The notes under the pieces are model-generated. The model worked only from the letters and a program-made list of their open reading frames with translations, did not search any database and was not told the origin of the DNA. Both the position numbers and the translations under genes were made by a program. Source: Novosphingobium sp. BW1 (lineage in GTDB: Bacteria; Pseudomonadota; Alphaproteobacteria; Sphingomonadales; Sphingomonadaceae). From it: a stretch of 64,000 nucleotides of DNA. The stretch lies in assembly GCF_008107685.1 (NCBI RefSeq), contig NZ_VIRF01000063.1, forward strand, positions 1 through 64,000. The letters are read 5' to 3'. Positions 1 through 8,237 of the stretch are shown one piece after another (within the stretch, counting starts at the first letter, position 1; every line of letters begins with the position of its first letter).

Positions 1-248
1 TCGATCGCCATCTTCTTCATCAGGCTCGCGACATGGCAGCGGCCGATCGTGATGCCCTCCTGACGAAGAAAGTCGCGCATCATCCGGCTGCCTGCGAACG
101 GAAACTCCAGATGCAGCGCGTCGATGCAACGCATGATCGCAAGATCTTCGGACGAAACCGGCCGCGGCAGATAATAGACACTACCCCGGCTGATCCCCAG
201 TTCCTTCGCTTGGCGCTTCACGGGCAAGGTATGCGAGCGGTCGATCAT
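1..248 (-). CDS. IS3-family transposase OrfB, N-terminal part
   Basis: The translation begins MIDRSHTLPVKRQAKELG and continues with a helix-turn-helix-like segment, then 'YYLPRP' and 'EFPFAGSRMMRDFLR', which match the start of IS3-family OrfB before the DDE integrase core. The catalytic core lies beyond the window edge. Its ATG overlaps the stop codon of orfA in an ATGA arrangement; in this family a programmed -1 frameshift normally fuses OrfA and OrfB. Confidence 0.8.
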   Translation of the reverse strand, partial: MIDRSHTLPVKRQAKELGISRGSVYYLPRPVSSEDLAIMRCIDALHLEFPFAGSRMMRDFLRQEGITIGRCHVASLMKKMAI

Positions 249-553
249 CGCCTTGCGCTCGGCAACAGACCTGCCTTGCCGAGCGCGCCTTCCAAAAAAT
301 CATTGGCCAACGTCAGCTCGCCGATCTTGGCGTGAAGCGTCTTCACGTCGACGGCCGGTTCGTCAGATGCCTTCTCCGAGCCGAACACGCCCGCCGCCCC
401 TTCGAGCAACTGCGTGCGCCACGTCGTGATCTGGTTGGGATGCAGATCATAGTCGTGCGCCAGCTCTGCCAGCGTCTTCTCACCCTTGATCGCGGCAAGC
501 GCCACCTTCGCCTTGAATGCCGGGCTGTGGTTGCGCCGGGGTCGTCTGCTCAT
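245..553 (-). CDS. IS3-family transposase OrfA
   Basis: A 102-residue protein starting MSRRPRRNHSPAFKAKVALA, with the IS3 OrfA signature: a helix-turn-helix ('KTLAELAHDYDLHPNQITTW', residues about 26-45) followed by a leucine-rich segment that multimerises with OrfAB. It binds the terminal inverted repeats and, by frameshifting, supplies the DNA-binding half of the transposase. The frame is intact. Confidence 0.88.
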   Translation of the reverse strand: MSRRPRRNHSPAFKAKVALAAIKGEKTLAELAHDYDLHPNQITTWRTQLLEGAAGVFGSEKASDEPAVDVKTLHAKIGELTLANDFLEGALGKAGLLPSARR

Positions 554-605
554 TCTCTGCTCCTGTCTCGCAGCCCATCTGGCTGCTCTCAGGCAGAAAA
601 TCCAA

Positions 606-1244
606 TTATCTCAGTGTGCAGATTCTCCAGGCCACCTCTCTCTGAATGCGCGATGGGCGCTCCGTCTTGCGGTCCATGATAATGGCCAGCCCTCCATGTG
701 CCGCGTAGGCGTGCTCCCCCGACACGGCTGACCAATCACGATAGTTGGGATCGCCATCAATTTGGAGGAACACGCGGTTGTGATCCAGCTCGCCGGTTGC
801 GAACGCGCTGACCGAGACGGGACGGGGGCCGTGGACGTCACCCATCTGGCAGCAAAGCAACTTGGCGAAGTAGCGAAACACGTTAAGGTAGGGCGCGCCG
901 CCCTCTGCATAGCGCTCATCCTCAAAGACGGTGATCGGGTCGCTTTCAACGGCATGGTGTGCTAAGGTCAGCTTGTGCAGCCGGTCGAACTCTCTGTCCG
1001 CTGGCTGCGTGCGCGCTCCGTTGCAATCGGCGCATAGCCCGGCGGAGTGGTGAAGCGCCTTGGCCTTCGGCCCTTGCGCGTTGCGATAAGCCTGCCCGCC
1101 GCCGAACTGGCCAATTACCATCTTGTCACTGCCGAACATGGCTCGGATGGCCGATGCTTTGACCTTGTGCTCACCGGTCAGCGGCGCGGCGACCCCGCAT
1201 AGGCAACAGTGCCCATCCTGATACGGCTCGAACAAGAAACCCAT
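606..1244 (-). pseudogene. HNH-type endonuclease-like protein, 3' end clipped by the insertion sequence
   Basis: Reading from the ATG at 1244, the protein (212 codons here) has a zinc-binding CxxC-like pair near residues 13-16, 'GEHKVKASAIR' at about 24-34 and a second 'CADC' at 71-74, the layout of HNH endonuclease domains found in phage and defence loci. The stop codon lies at the inferred edge of the IS3 element, so the last residues are probably encoded by the insertion and the native C-terminus is lost. The nuclease core is intact, so residual activity is possible. Upstream ATGs exist but lie in the repeat-bearing region, so 1244 is preferred. The biological target is unknown. Confidence 0.6.
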
Positions 1245-1330
1245 GCACCTGATCCTATATAGTCGTTCAGTATAGGTAGGGGCGCGCCCGCCGCAGGCAA
1301 ACGCGCTAGAGCGGGAGCGATGTGGTCTTT

Positions 1331-1384
1331 TGGACTGAACTCCGCGTCTGGACTGAACTCCGCGTCTGGACTGAACTCCGCGTC
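1331..1384. repeat. Tandem repeat, three perfect copies of an 18-mer
   Basis: The unit 'tggactgaactccgcgtc' occurs three times back to back at 1331-1348, 1349-1366 and 1367-1384 with no mismatches. It lies upstream of the HNH gene start on the opposite side from the insertion sequence. The rest of 1245-1655 shows no gene I can support. Confidence 0.9.
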
Positions 1385-1655
1385 GGAAAAGTGGCCGATC
1401 TGCCGTAGCTAAAACTGCAACTTCAAACTGAAGTTTCTGCCTGAAAGCGGCGCAGCCGGAGAAAAAGCGGTCTGCTAGCGCTTCGTATGGGCGCATCCGA
1501 CAGGTAGGCCCCGGAAAAATCTGGACTGCCAGCCGCGCCAAGATTGTCGGATTGCAAGCCCAGCAGGCCACGCAGAAGCAGGGGAAGCCAGACCCCATGT
1601 TTTCCATACTCGTTCCATACGGAACGAACGGCAATCGCCTAAGTCTTTGAAAAAT

Positions 1656-1732
<77 letters not shown>

Positions 1733-1886
1733 AGTAAAGCGCCGCCTAGCAGAGCCTTGGCAGGGATGCCAGCGCCAAATCCATCCGCGTGTGCAGGAAC
1801 TTCATCGTCCTGAGCCCGCGAATTGGGCGCTTGAATGCGTGACAGTTAGGAAATTGGCAAGCGCGCCGCGCCTAAACAGGCTGACT

Positions 1887-2315
1887 ATGGACGCGACTCC
1901 GCACAAGACGGGCAAATTTGCCTTCACAGGTACCGGACCTGGCCGGTCGGGGCGCGCCCAGTTCGGAAACGGGTCGGCGAGCGCGCTGTCGATGAAATGG
2001 TCGGCCCTGCATGATGCCGCGCAAGCCATTGCCAGCATCGCGGGAACGCCTTGCCCCCCGCTTACCCAGGCCATCCGTGCATTCCCTGCGCAGGTCCGCG
2101 ATGCGGAAGAGGAGCGCCGCCTCCAGGCCGAACAGGAAATCGCGGATCTCTCTGCGGTCATGGAGGCGGGACTTTCCGCGTTGCTCTCCGCCCTCGCGCG
2201 CGGGAGCCATCCCCAGGCCGCCGCCCGCGCGCTGTGGAGCGAGTTCGTGCGCACCCGCGACGGGCTCCTCCATCTGGCCCTCCGTCCACAGGGAACCGCT
2301 CGCCGAATGGCCTGA
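1887..2315 (+). CDS. Hypothetical protein
   Basis: 142 residues from the ATG at 1887 (MDATPHKTGKFAFTGTG). After a flexible Gly-rich start the protein is mostly alpha-helical, with a charged stretch 'DAEEERRLQAEQEIADLSAV' that could form a short coiled coil. No signal peptide or membrane segment. I do not recognise a family. It precedes mmcB on the same strand by about 50 bp, so co-transcription is possible. An in-frame upstream start at 1791 would add 32 residues. Confidence 0.55.
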   Translation: MDATPHKTGKFAFTGTGPGRSGRAQFGNGSASALSMKWSALHDAAQAIASIAGTPCPPLTQAIRAFPAQVRDAEEERRLQAEQEIADLSAVMEAGLSALLSALARGSHPQAAARALWSEFVRTRDGLLHLALRPQGTARRMA

Positions 2316-2365
2316 ACTGTCGGCTACACGTTGCAAGTTCACATTTTGTTCTTATCATGCCGGGC

Positions 2366-2875
2366 ATGGCCGTCACCGATTCGATTCGCCCCGATCCCGC
2401 TGCCGCTCCCGGCGCCTCCATCGTTGCCGCCGACGTCGTGCGCGGCGTCTCGCGGCTCTTTGCCCGCAACGACATCTGGTGCCTGCCCGAGATGATGCTG
2501 CGTAATGGACGGCGCGCGGACCTGATGGGCGTTGATGCGCGCGGGCAGGTCATCCTCGTCGAGATCAAGGTCAGCCGGGCCGACCTGCTCGGCGATGGCA
2601 AGTGGACCGACTATCTTGATTTCTGTGACCGGTTCTACTGGGCGCTGCCCCCCTCGCTCGACCGCGCTCCGCTGGAGACCGAGGCGTTCCTGCCCGATAC
2701 CTGCGGGGTAATCGTGGCGGACAGCTACGACGCCGAGATCCTGCGGCCCGCCCCCTTGCATCAGCTGGCCGCCGCACGCCGCAAGGTGGAGGTCGAGCGC
2801 CTCGCGCGCACCGCTCTGCGGCGGCTGGTGGTGAACGCGGATCCCGAAACGCAAAAGTGGGACCGGGACAGCTGA
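2366..2875 (+). CDS. mmcB: MmcB family DNA repair protein (PD-(D/E)xK-like nuclease fold)
   Basis: 169 residues from ATG 2366 (ATG 2357 is three codons upstream). It carries 'RRADLMGVDARGQVILVEIKVSRADL', an acidic-then-ExK arrangement typical of restriction-endonuclease-like folds, followed by 'KWTDYLDFCDRFYWALP', characteristic of the MmcB/DUF1052 family. In Caulobacter, MmcB belongs to the DNA-damage response; its exact reaction here is inferred. Family assignment is by motif and length; catalytic residues look intact. Confidence 0.8.
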   Translation: MAVTDSIRPDPAAAPGASIVAADVVRGVSRLFARNDIWCLPEMMLRNGRRADLMGVDARGQVILVEIKVSRADLLGDGKWTDYLDFCDRFYWALPPSLDRAPLETEAFLPDTCGVIVADSYDAEILRPAPLHQLAAARRKVEVERLARTALRRLVVNADPETQKWDRDS

Positions 2876-2891
2876 CACCCGACCCGGTTTC

Positions 2892-3320
2892 CTAGGGCTG
2901 GCCCCCGCCGGCCTGGCTGCCAGGCCAACGCCGCCGAGGTTCCTGCAAGGCCAGCACGCGCGTTTCAGCATCGCCTCTGTCGATCGCGATTACGTGCCGC
3001 GCCCTGAACGGCAGTTCGCTCCCGCTCCACAGTTCCTCGTTCTCGCCGATCGAACTCGGATCGTTGTCGCGAACTCTCAGATAGCCGTCCGGGCGACGCT
3101 CGCGAACAAGGACCCACATGCGCTCGAACGCGACCGGGCCCTTGGCGCTGTCGACTTGGATCCGGAAGATCAGCTTCACCAGATCACCCGGCCACAGATT
3201 CTCCCGGTCGGCCCGGGACGGGATCGCAAATGTGTCCGGGGCGCTGGCGTGATAGGCCTCTCCATCTTCAAGGCACCAACCATCGGTGTGCAGATCGGCG
3301 TCACGCATCCCTCCACTCAT
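2892..3320 (-). CDS. Hypothetical protein, DUF2314-like
   Basis: 142 residues, soluble, no signal peptide. The core 'WPGDLVKLIFRI...ERMWVLVRER' with 'GYLRVRDNDPSSIGENEELWSGSEL' resembles the DUF2314/YegJ group, whose function is not established. The start codon overlaps the stop of the DUF1289 gene (ATGA), so the two are translationally coupled. Confidence 0.6.
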   Translation of the reverse strand: MSGGMRDADLHTDGWCLEDGEAYHASAPDTFAIPSRADRENLWPGDLVKLIFRIQVDSAKGPVAFERMWVLVRERRPDGYLRVRDNDPSSIGENEELWSGSELPFRARHVIAIDRGDAETRVLALQEPRRRWPGSQAGGGQP

Positions 3321-3502
3321 CGTGTTTTCTCCAGATCGAGGGCTTCCAGCCGCGCCCAGACCGCGCGCTTGCCCGCCTCATCGAGGCGAGGCCAGGCCAC
3401 GATTTCCTCGATCGTACGATGGCAGCTGCGGCAGACCCGCCGGGCGGAATCGAGCGCGCAGGTGTTGCGGCAGGGGGAGGGAACCTCAGGCATGGACTCC
3501 AT
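3317..3502 (-). CDS. DUF1289 domain protein
   Basis: 61 residues from ATG 3502. It has the DUF1289 cysteine pattern 'PCRNTCALDSARRVCRSCHRT' followed by 'EIVAWPRLDEAGKRAVWARL'; the four cysteines suggest metal or Fe-S binding, although the role is unknown. It overlaps the next gene by 4 bp. Upstream, 3503-3800 contains no gene I can support. Confidence 0.82.
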   Translation of the reverse strand: MESMPEVPSPCRNTCALDSARRVCRSCHRTIEEIVAWPRLDEAGKRAVWARLEALDLEKTR

Positions 3503-3800
3503 GCTCAGCCGATTCGGATCGGACCGGCAAGCGCAATTATCTTGCGTTTTCCACAGAACCCCCCTATCTGCCATCCCGCAACCGGCGCGCAGGAGTGATT
3601 CCTGCGCTGCAGTCCGCGAGCGGCGTGAGGTCCAGGGATAGGCAAAAAGCCGAAAAATCCCGGACCGGCCCGGACGAGCGGTTGCGATAGAACCAAGCTT
3701 CCTTCTTCACGCAGGGTCGCCCGAACGACACCTTGCCGTGCGCGCGCTTGCTTCGATGTTTCCGGCGCGCACCAAGCATGACAACTTGAAAGTGACGTGC

Positions 3801-5285
3801 ATGTCCTATTTTAACGACCTTGGTCTGGCCGAGCCCCTGCTGCGTGCGCTCGAGGCCAAGGGCTATACCGATCCCTCGCCGATCCAGCACAAGTCGATCC
3901 CCTCGCTGCTCGAGGGCCGCGACCTGCTCGGCATCGCGCAGACCGGGACCGGAAAGACGGCGGCCTTCTCGCTGCCCTCACTGCACCGCCTCGCCGCCGA
4001 TCCCAAGCCGCGCCAGAACGCGGGCTGCCGCATGCTGGTGCTCTCGCCCACGCGTGAGCTTGCCGCACAGATCGCCGACAATATGCGTGGCTATGCCAAG
4101 TTCCTCAATCTCTCGATCCAGTGCGTCTTCGGCGGTGTTCCGGCGGGCAAGCAGGCCCGCGCGCTCGAGCGCGGCTGCGATGTCCTTGTCGCGACGCCCG
4201 GCCGTCTACTCGACCTTATCGACAGCCGCGCGCTGACCCTCAAGCACGTCGAGATCTTCGTGCTCGACGAAGCTGACCAGATGATGGACCTGGGCTTCAT
4301 CGTGCCGCTCAAGCGCGTGGCGGCCCTGCTCCCCAAGCAGCGCCAGAGCCTGTTCTTCTCGGCCACCATGCCCCAGGCCATTGCCGAGCTGGGCAAGCAG
4401 TTCATCAACAACCCGATCAAGGTCGAGGTCGCGCCGCAGTCAACCACGGCCGAGCGCGTCGAGCAGTACGCGACCTTCATTAACCAGGCCGAGAAGCAGG
4501 CGCTTCTCACCATCCGCCTGCGTGAGGGCCTTGCCGAAGATGCCGCCGAGAAGGCCGAGCACGGCGCGATCGACCGCGCGCTTGTCTTCACCCGCACCAA
4601 GCACGGCGCGGACCGCGTGGTACGCCACCTGACGGCCGCAGGCATTCCCGCCGCTGCGATTCACGGCAACAAGAGCCAGGCCCAGCGCACCGCCGCGCTC
4701 GGCGGCTTCCGCCAGGGCACGATCCGCGTCCTTGTCGCGACCGACATCGCCGCGCGCGGCATCGACGTCTCGGGCGTGTCCCACGTCTACAACTTCGAGA
4801 TCCCCAACGTGCCCGAACAGTACGTCCACCGCATCGGCCGCACCGCGCGTGCAGGTGCCGACGGCGTAGCCGTGAGCTTCGTCGCGCCGGACGAGAAGCC
4901 CTACATTCGTGACATCGAGCGCCTGACCCGCGTCAAGCTGACCGCGCTCGGCCTTCCTGAGGATTTCGTGGTCGAGGCGCGCCGTCTGCCCGCTCCCACC
5001 CGCCGCAGTCCTGAGCCCCAGGGCCAGGGCCGCTCAGGCGGTGGCCGCGGCGGCAACAACGCCAGGGGTGGCAACGGCGGCGGCCGTTCGAGCGGCGGGA
5101 AGCCGGGCCGCGATCGCCAGAGCGGTGACGGTGATCGCCAGGATCGCCGCGAAGCTCCGCGCGGCGAGCGCAACAACGGTGCGAATGCCGGTGGTACGGG
5201 CGAAGGCGAGCGCAAGCGCCGCTTCCGTCCCCGCGGCGGCAAGAGCGTGGGCACGCACAAGAACGCGGTGCGCCGCGCAGGCTGA
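3801..5285 (+). CDS. rhlE: DEAD-box ATP-dependent RNA helicase, RhlE type
   Basis: 494 residues from ATG 3801. Motifs in order: Q-motif 'YTDPSPIQHKSIP', Walker A 'AQTGTGKT' (46-53), 'PTRELA', 'TPGRLLDL', DEAD in 'VLDEADQMMDLGF', 'SAT', 'ARGIDV' and 'HRIGRTAR'. A Gly/Arg/Asn-rich low-complexity tail of about 85 residues follows, as in cold-shock and ribosome-assembly helicases that bind RNA non-specifically. It would unwind structured RNA in the cytoplasm. A hairpin terminator lies about 30 bp downstream. RhlE is preferred over DbpA or CsdA because of tail type and length. Confidence 0.9.
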   Translation: MSYFNDLGLAEPLLRALEAKGYTDPSPIQHKSIPSLLEGRDLLGIAQTGTGKTAAFSLPSLHRLAADPKPRQNAGCRMLVLSPTRELAAQIADNMRGYAKFLNLSIQCVFGGVPAGKQARALERGCDVLVATPGRLLDLIDSRALTLKHVEIFVLDEADQMMDLGFIVPLKRVAALLPKQRQSLFFSATMPQAIAELGKQFINNPIKVEVAPQSTTAERVEQYATFINQAEKQALLTIRLREGLAEDAAEKAEHGAIDRALVFTRTKHGADRVVRHLTAAGIPAAAIHGNKSQAQRTAALGGFRQGTIRVLVATDIAARGIDVSGVSHVYNFEIPNVPEQYVHRIGRTARAGADGVAVSFVAPDEKPYIRDIERLTRVKLTALGLPEDFVVEARRLPAPTRRSPEPQGQGRSGGGRGGNNARGGNGGGRSSGGKPGRDRQSGDGDRQDRREAPRGERNNGANAGGTGEGERKRRFRPRGGKSVGTHKNAVRRAG

Positions 5286-5312
5286 GCCTTCCGCGCCTTC
5301 GCACGCAGACAG

Positions 5313-5345
5313 AACGATCCCGGGGGCCCTGCTCTCGGGATCGTT
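5313..5345 (+). terminator. Rho-independent-like terminator after rhlE
   Basis: Inverted repeat AACGATCCCG (5313-5322) and CGGGATCGTT (5336-5345) with a 13-nt GC-rich loop, followed by T-rich 'TCGTTT'. Lies 27 bp after the helicase stop codon. Confidence 0.75.
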
Positions 5346-5380
5346 TCGTTTCGGATCCTGTCAAAAAGAAAAAAAGGGAT

Positions 5381-5493
5381 TCAAGGGGCCATCGCCCCTT
5401 GCCCCGGAACGGGCAACCTCACCTTTCTTGGTCAAGGCTGCGCGCGGGAGGTGAGCCAGACATTATGGGGAGCCGGAGGGCGATCGCCCTCGG
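5381..5493 (-). repeat. Three-palindrome intergenic repeat, copy A
   Basis: Begins with palindrome 'tcaaggggccatcgcccctt', ends with 'ggagggcgatcgccctcgg', and between them holds the CTCACCTTTC/GGTGAG pair. Reverse orientation relative to copies B, C, D, F, I, J and K. Sits between rhlE and the sterol desaturase gene. Confidence 0.9.
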
Positions 5494-5594
5494 ATTTCTC
5501 TTCTTGTTTTTCCAAACCCGGGTCGCACTGCATTCGGCGTATCTTTTCCCACCAAGGCTTTGCAGGCGTCCAGCACGCAGGCATAAGTGGGCTA

Positions 5595-6329
5595 ATGGGA
5601 TCACCTTCCGCCCCCGGCCTCTGGGCCCTTCTCGTCTCGGCTCTGGCCATGACGGCCATCGTGGGCGGGCGCTATCTGGCGACCTCCGGCCTCTTCGCGC
5701 TCATCACCCGGCGCGCCCGGCCCGGGCTCTATGCCGGGATGGACCGCCAGATCCGCCGCGAGATCTTCTGGTCGCTGCTCTCGGCCGGGATCTACGGCGT
5801 CCCTGCCGGGATTGTCGCATGGGGCTGGCAGGCCCATGGCTGGACGCGCATCTACACCGACTTTTCCGCCCACCCTGTGTGGTGGATGCCGCTTTCGGTC
5901 TTTCTCTTCCTCTTCGCGCACGACACCTGGTTCTACTGGACCCACCGCTGGATGCACCGCCCCCGCGTGTTCCGCATCGCCCACGCGGTCCATCATGCCA
6001 GCCGCCCGCCCACGGCCTGGGCGGCGATGAGCTTCCACCCCGTCGAGGCGGTGACAGGCGCGGTGGTGATCCCCGCGCTCGTCTTCCTGATCCCGATCCA
6101 CGTGGCCATGCTCGGTCTCGTGCTCACCATCATGACCGTGATGGGCATCACCAACCACATGGGCTGGGAGATCTTCCCCCAGACCCTTGTCCGCTCGCGA
6201 CTCGGCCACTGGCTGATCACCGCCTCGCACCACCACCGCCACCACGAGCAGTACCGATGCAACTACGGCCTCTATTTCCGGTTCTGGGACCATTTCTGCG
6301 GGACGGACCGGGGTATATCCACGCCCTGA
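5595..6329 (+). CDS. Sterol desaturase / fatty acid hydroxylase family membrane protein
   Basis: 244 residues from ATG 5595, with about four membrane segments. The histidine clusters of the diiron membrane hydroxylase superfamily are visible: 'HDTWFYWTHRWMHRP', 'HAVHHASRPP' and 'HHHRHHEQY'. It would hydroxylate or desaturate a lipid or carotenoid at the membrane using O2; the substrate cannot be read from sequence. Its end overlaps the following DUF2141 gene, suggesting coupled expression. Confidence 0.82.
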   Translation: MGSPSAPGLWALLVSALAMTAIVGGRYLATSGLFALITRRARPGLYAGMDRQIRREIFWSLLSAGIYGVPAGIVAWGWQAHGWTRIYTDFSAHPVWWMPLSVFLFLFAHDTWFYWTHRWMHRPRVFRIAHAVHHASRPPTAWAAMSFHPVEAVTGAVVIPALVFLIPIHVAMLGLVLTIMTVMGITNHMGWEIFPQTLVRSRLGHWLITASHHHRHHEQYRCNYGLYFRFWDHFCGTDRGISTP

Positions 6330-6811
6330 GCCTGATCGCCCTCGCCCCGCTCGCCATGGCGGCGACAGGAGCTGGGGACGAGGGGGCTTCGGCGCCCGCG
6401 GCCAAGGTCGTCACCAGTGCGCTCGCTGTAAAGGGTGCGGTGCCCCACGTCACCGCCCGCATTACCAACCTGCGCTCCGCCAAGGGGCAGATCCTGGCCT
6501 GCCTGACCCGCGATCCCGACACCTTTCCAGACTGCGAAAAGGACCCCGAGGCGCACCGCCTGACCGTTCCGGCAAGCAAGGACGTGGAGCTCGACTTCGG
6601 GCCGGTGGCGCAAGGCCGATATGCCGTCGCGCTGATTCACGATGAAAACGCCAACGGCAAGCTCGACAAGGCCCTCATCGTCCCGCGCGAGGGCTTCGGC
6701 TTCTCGCGCGATGCACCCGTGCGCATGGGCCCGCCCGCTTTCGACAAGGCCGCCTTCGCCACCGGCGCGGAAAACACTCGCCTGACGATCCGCATGCGGT
6801 ATTTACTCTAG
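6257..6811 (+). CDS. DUF2141 family secreted protein
   Basis: The DUF2141 core is clear: 'LRSAKGQILACLTRDPDTFPDC', 'GPVAQGRYAVALIHDENANGKLDKAL' and 'GFGFSRDAPVRMGPPAFDKAAF', an Ig-like periplasmic fold of unknown function. The hydrophobic stretch 'HALSLIALAPLAMAATGA' is the signal peptide. The start is uncertain: ATG 6257 lies inside the upstream gene in another frame and gives an unusually long leader, so a non-ATG start nearer 6310 is possible. Confidence 0.7.
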   Translation: MQLRPLFPVLGPFLRDGPGYIHALSLIALAPLAMAATGAGDEGASAPAAKVVTSALAVKGAVPHVTARITNLRSAKGQILACLTRDPDTFPDCEKDPEAHRLTVPASKDVELDFGPVAQGRYAVALIHDENANGKLDKALIVPREGFGFSRDAPVRMGPPAFDKAAFATGAENTRLTIRMRYLL

Positions 6812-6846
6812 GCATGCTATTTTCCGCCAGGACAGGCCCATGAGGC

Positions 6847-8166
6847 TTGCCGCCGCGCGCCCTGCCCCCTAACGCCGAAAGGGTGGAAGGATCGCAGCAA
6901 AGCCCCCGCCCGCCTTCGGCGACGGCGCAGACCTCGCCCGACGGTCCTGATGGCCCGTTTTCCCCGTTTCGCCACCCCGTCTTCCGCTCGATCTGGATCG
7001 CCAACCTGTTCTCGAACCTGGGCGCGACGATGCAGGGCGTGGCCGCGGCCTGGCTGATGACCGACCTGACGAGCTCACACCAGCTCGTCGCGCTGGTCCA
7101 GGCCTCGACCACTGTACCGATCATGCTCTTCGGCGTGTTTGCAGGCGCGATTGCCGACAACTACGACCGCCGCGTTGTCATGCTGATCGCGCAATCGGGC
7201 ATGCTGCTTGTCTCCAGCCTTCTGGCAGGACTGACTTATGCCGGGCTCATCTCCCCAATCCTGCTGCTCGCCTTCACGCTGAGCGTGGGCATCGGCACCG
7301 CGCTCAACGCGCCCGCCTGGCAGGCATCGGTGCGCCAGGTCGTCGCCCCGCGCCAGATCTCTCAGGCGATCGCGCTGAACTCGATCTCCTTCAACATCGC
7401 GCGTTCGGTAGGACCAGCGCTCGGCGGCCTCATCATCTCGATCTGGGATGTCTCGTTCGCCTTCGCGATCAACGCGGTCAGCTATATCGGTCTCATCGGC
7501 GTGCTGCTGTGGTGGCGCCCGGAACACCGCAAGATCGCACCGACCCCGATCCTGCCCGCCGTCTGGGCCGGGCTCAGCTACTGTGCGAAGACCCGCCCCT
7601 TGCGCCGGATCCTCGCTCGCAGCTTCGCACTGGGCCTTGGGCTCTCGGCCTACCAGGCGCTGCTGCCAACGGTCGTCAGCGACCAGATCGGCGGCACCGA
7701 AATCGACTTCGGGATGATGCTGGGGCTGTTCGGAATCGGCTCGATCAGCGCGGCCCCGTTCGGTACCGCGATTCGCCGCAAGCTCGGCCTTGAGGGAATT
7801 CTCCTGCTCGGCACCGCAACTTTCGTGCTCTCGCTCTCGGTCATCGCCGAGGTGCGCACGATCCCGCTCGCCCTGCCTGCCGCCTTCATCTCGGGGATGG
7901 CCTGGGTGCTGATCCTCACCACCATCAACACCGCAGTCCAGCTGCGCTCGCCCGAATCGATCCTGGGCCGCTGCCTTTCGATCTACCAGGCGGTCACCTT
8001 CGGGGGCATGGCCATCGGCGCGTGGATCTGGGGCGCGCTGGCGGACTGGAAGGGGCTGCCCTTCGCGCTCCACGCCGGATCGGTCGCGCTCCTCGCCGGG
8101 TTCCTGCTGCTGCGCGTGGTCGCCCCGCTGCCGCGTCTGGGCGAAGGCCTCGTCGGCGACGATTGA
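6847..8166 (+). CDS. MFS transporter (exporter, EntS/DUF894-like)
   Basis: 439 residues from a TTG start at 6847; no in-frame ATG lies before the first conserved segment. The cytoplasmic leader is followed by 'PFRHPVFRSIWIANLFSNLGATMQ', typical of the MFS_3 exporter branch, and about twelve membrane helices including the loop motif 'GAIADNYDRRVVM'. Members export siderophores or small hydrophobic compounds; the substrate here is unknown. Confidence 0.78.
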   Translation: MPPRALPPNAERVEGSQQSPRPPSATAQTSPDGPDGPFSPFRHPVFRSIWIANLFSNLGATMQGVAAAWLMTDLTSSHQLVALVQASTTVPIMLFGVFAGAIADNYDRRVVMLIAQSGMLLVSSLLAGLTYAGLISPILLLAFTLSVGIGTALNAPAWQASVRQVVAPRQISQAIALNSISFNIARSVGPALGGLIISIWDVSFAFAINAVSYIGLIGVLLWWRPEHRKIAPTPILPAVWAGLSYCAKTRPLRRILARSFALGLGLSAYQALLPTVVSDQIGGTEIDFGMMLGLFGIGSISAAPFGTAIRRKLGLEGILLLGTATFVLSLSVIAEVRTIPLALPAAFISGMAWVLILTTINTAVQLRSPESILGRCLSIYQAVTFGGMAIGAWIWGALADWKGLPFALHAGSVALLAGFLLLRVVAPLPRLGEGLVGDD

Positions 8167-8237
8167 AGCCTCACCGATTAATCTCCCAATTGATCCACTG
8201 GCGCGCGCATTTAAAGATTATTTTACCACGGCAAGGC

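Larger units (their letters stand above)
1..613 (-). mobile_element. IS3-family insertion sequence, partial (runs off the window start)
   Basis: Contains the paired orfA/orfB reading frames typical of IS3-family elements, transcribed leftward. The leader before orfA (about 554-613) is non-coding. The right boundary is inferred at about 605-615, where the reading frame of the neighbouring HNH gene stops; the other end lies outside the window, so terminal inverted repeats and target duplication could not be checked. The insertion appears to have clipped the 3' end of the HNH gene. Confidence 0.8.

Noticed and set aside
1331..1384. CRISPR-like repeat array
   Set aside because: The three copies are contiguous with no spacers, so they are a simple tandem repeat. 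No repeat-spacer array or cas gene was seen anywhere in the window.
4933..5364. Arg-rich open frames opposite the rhlE tail and many other GC-rich genes
   Set aside because: These are complementary-strand shadows of genuine genes with high GC third positions; they lack homologous motifs and plausible starts.
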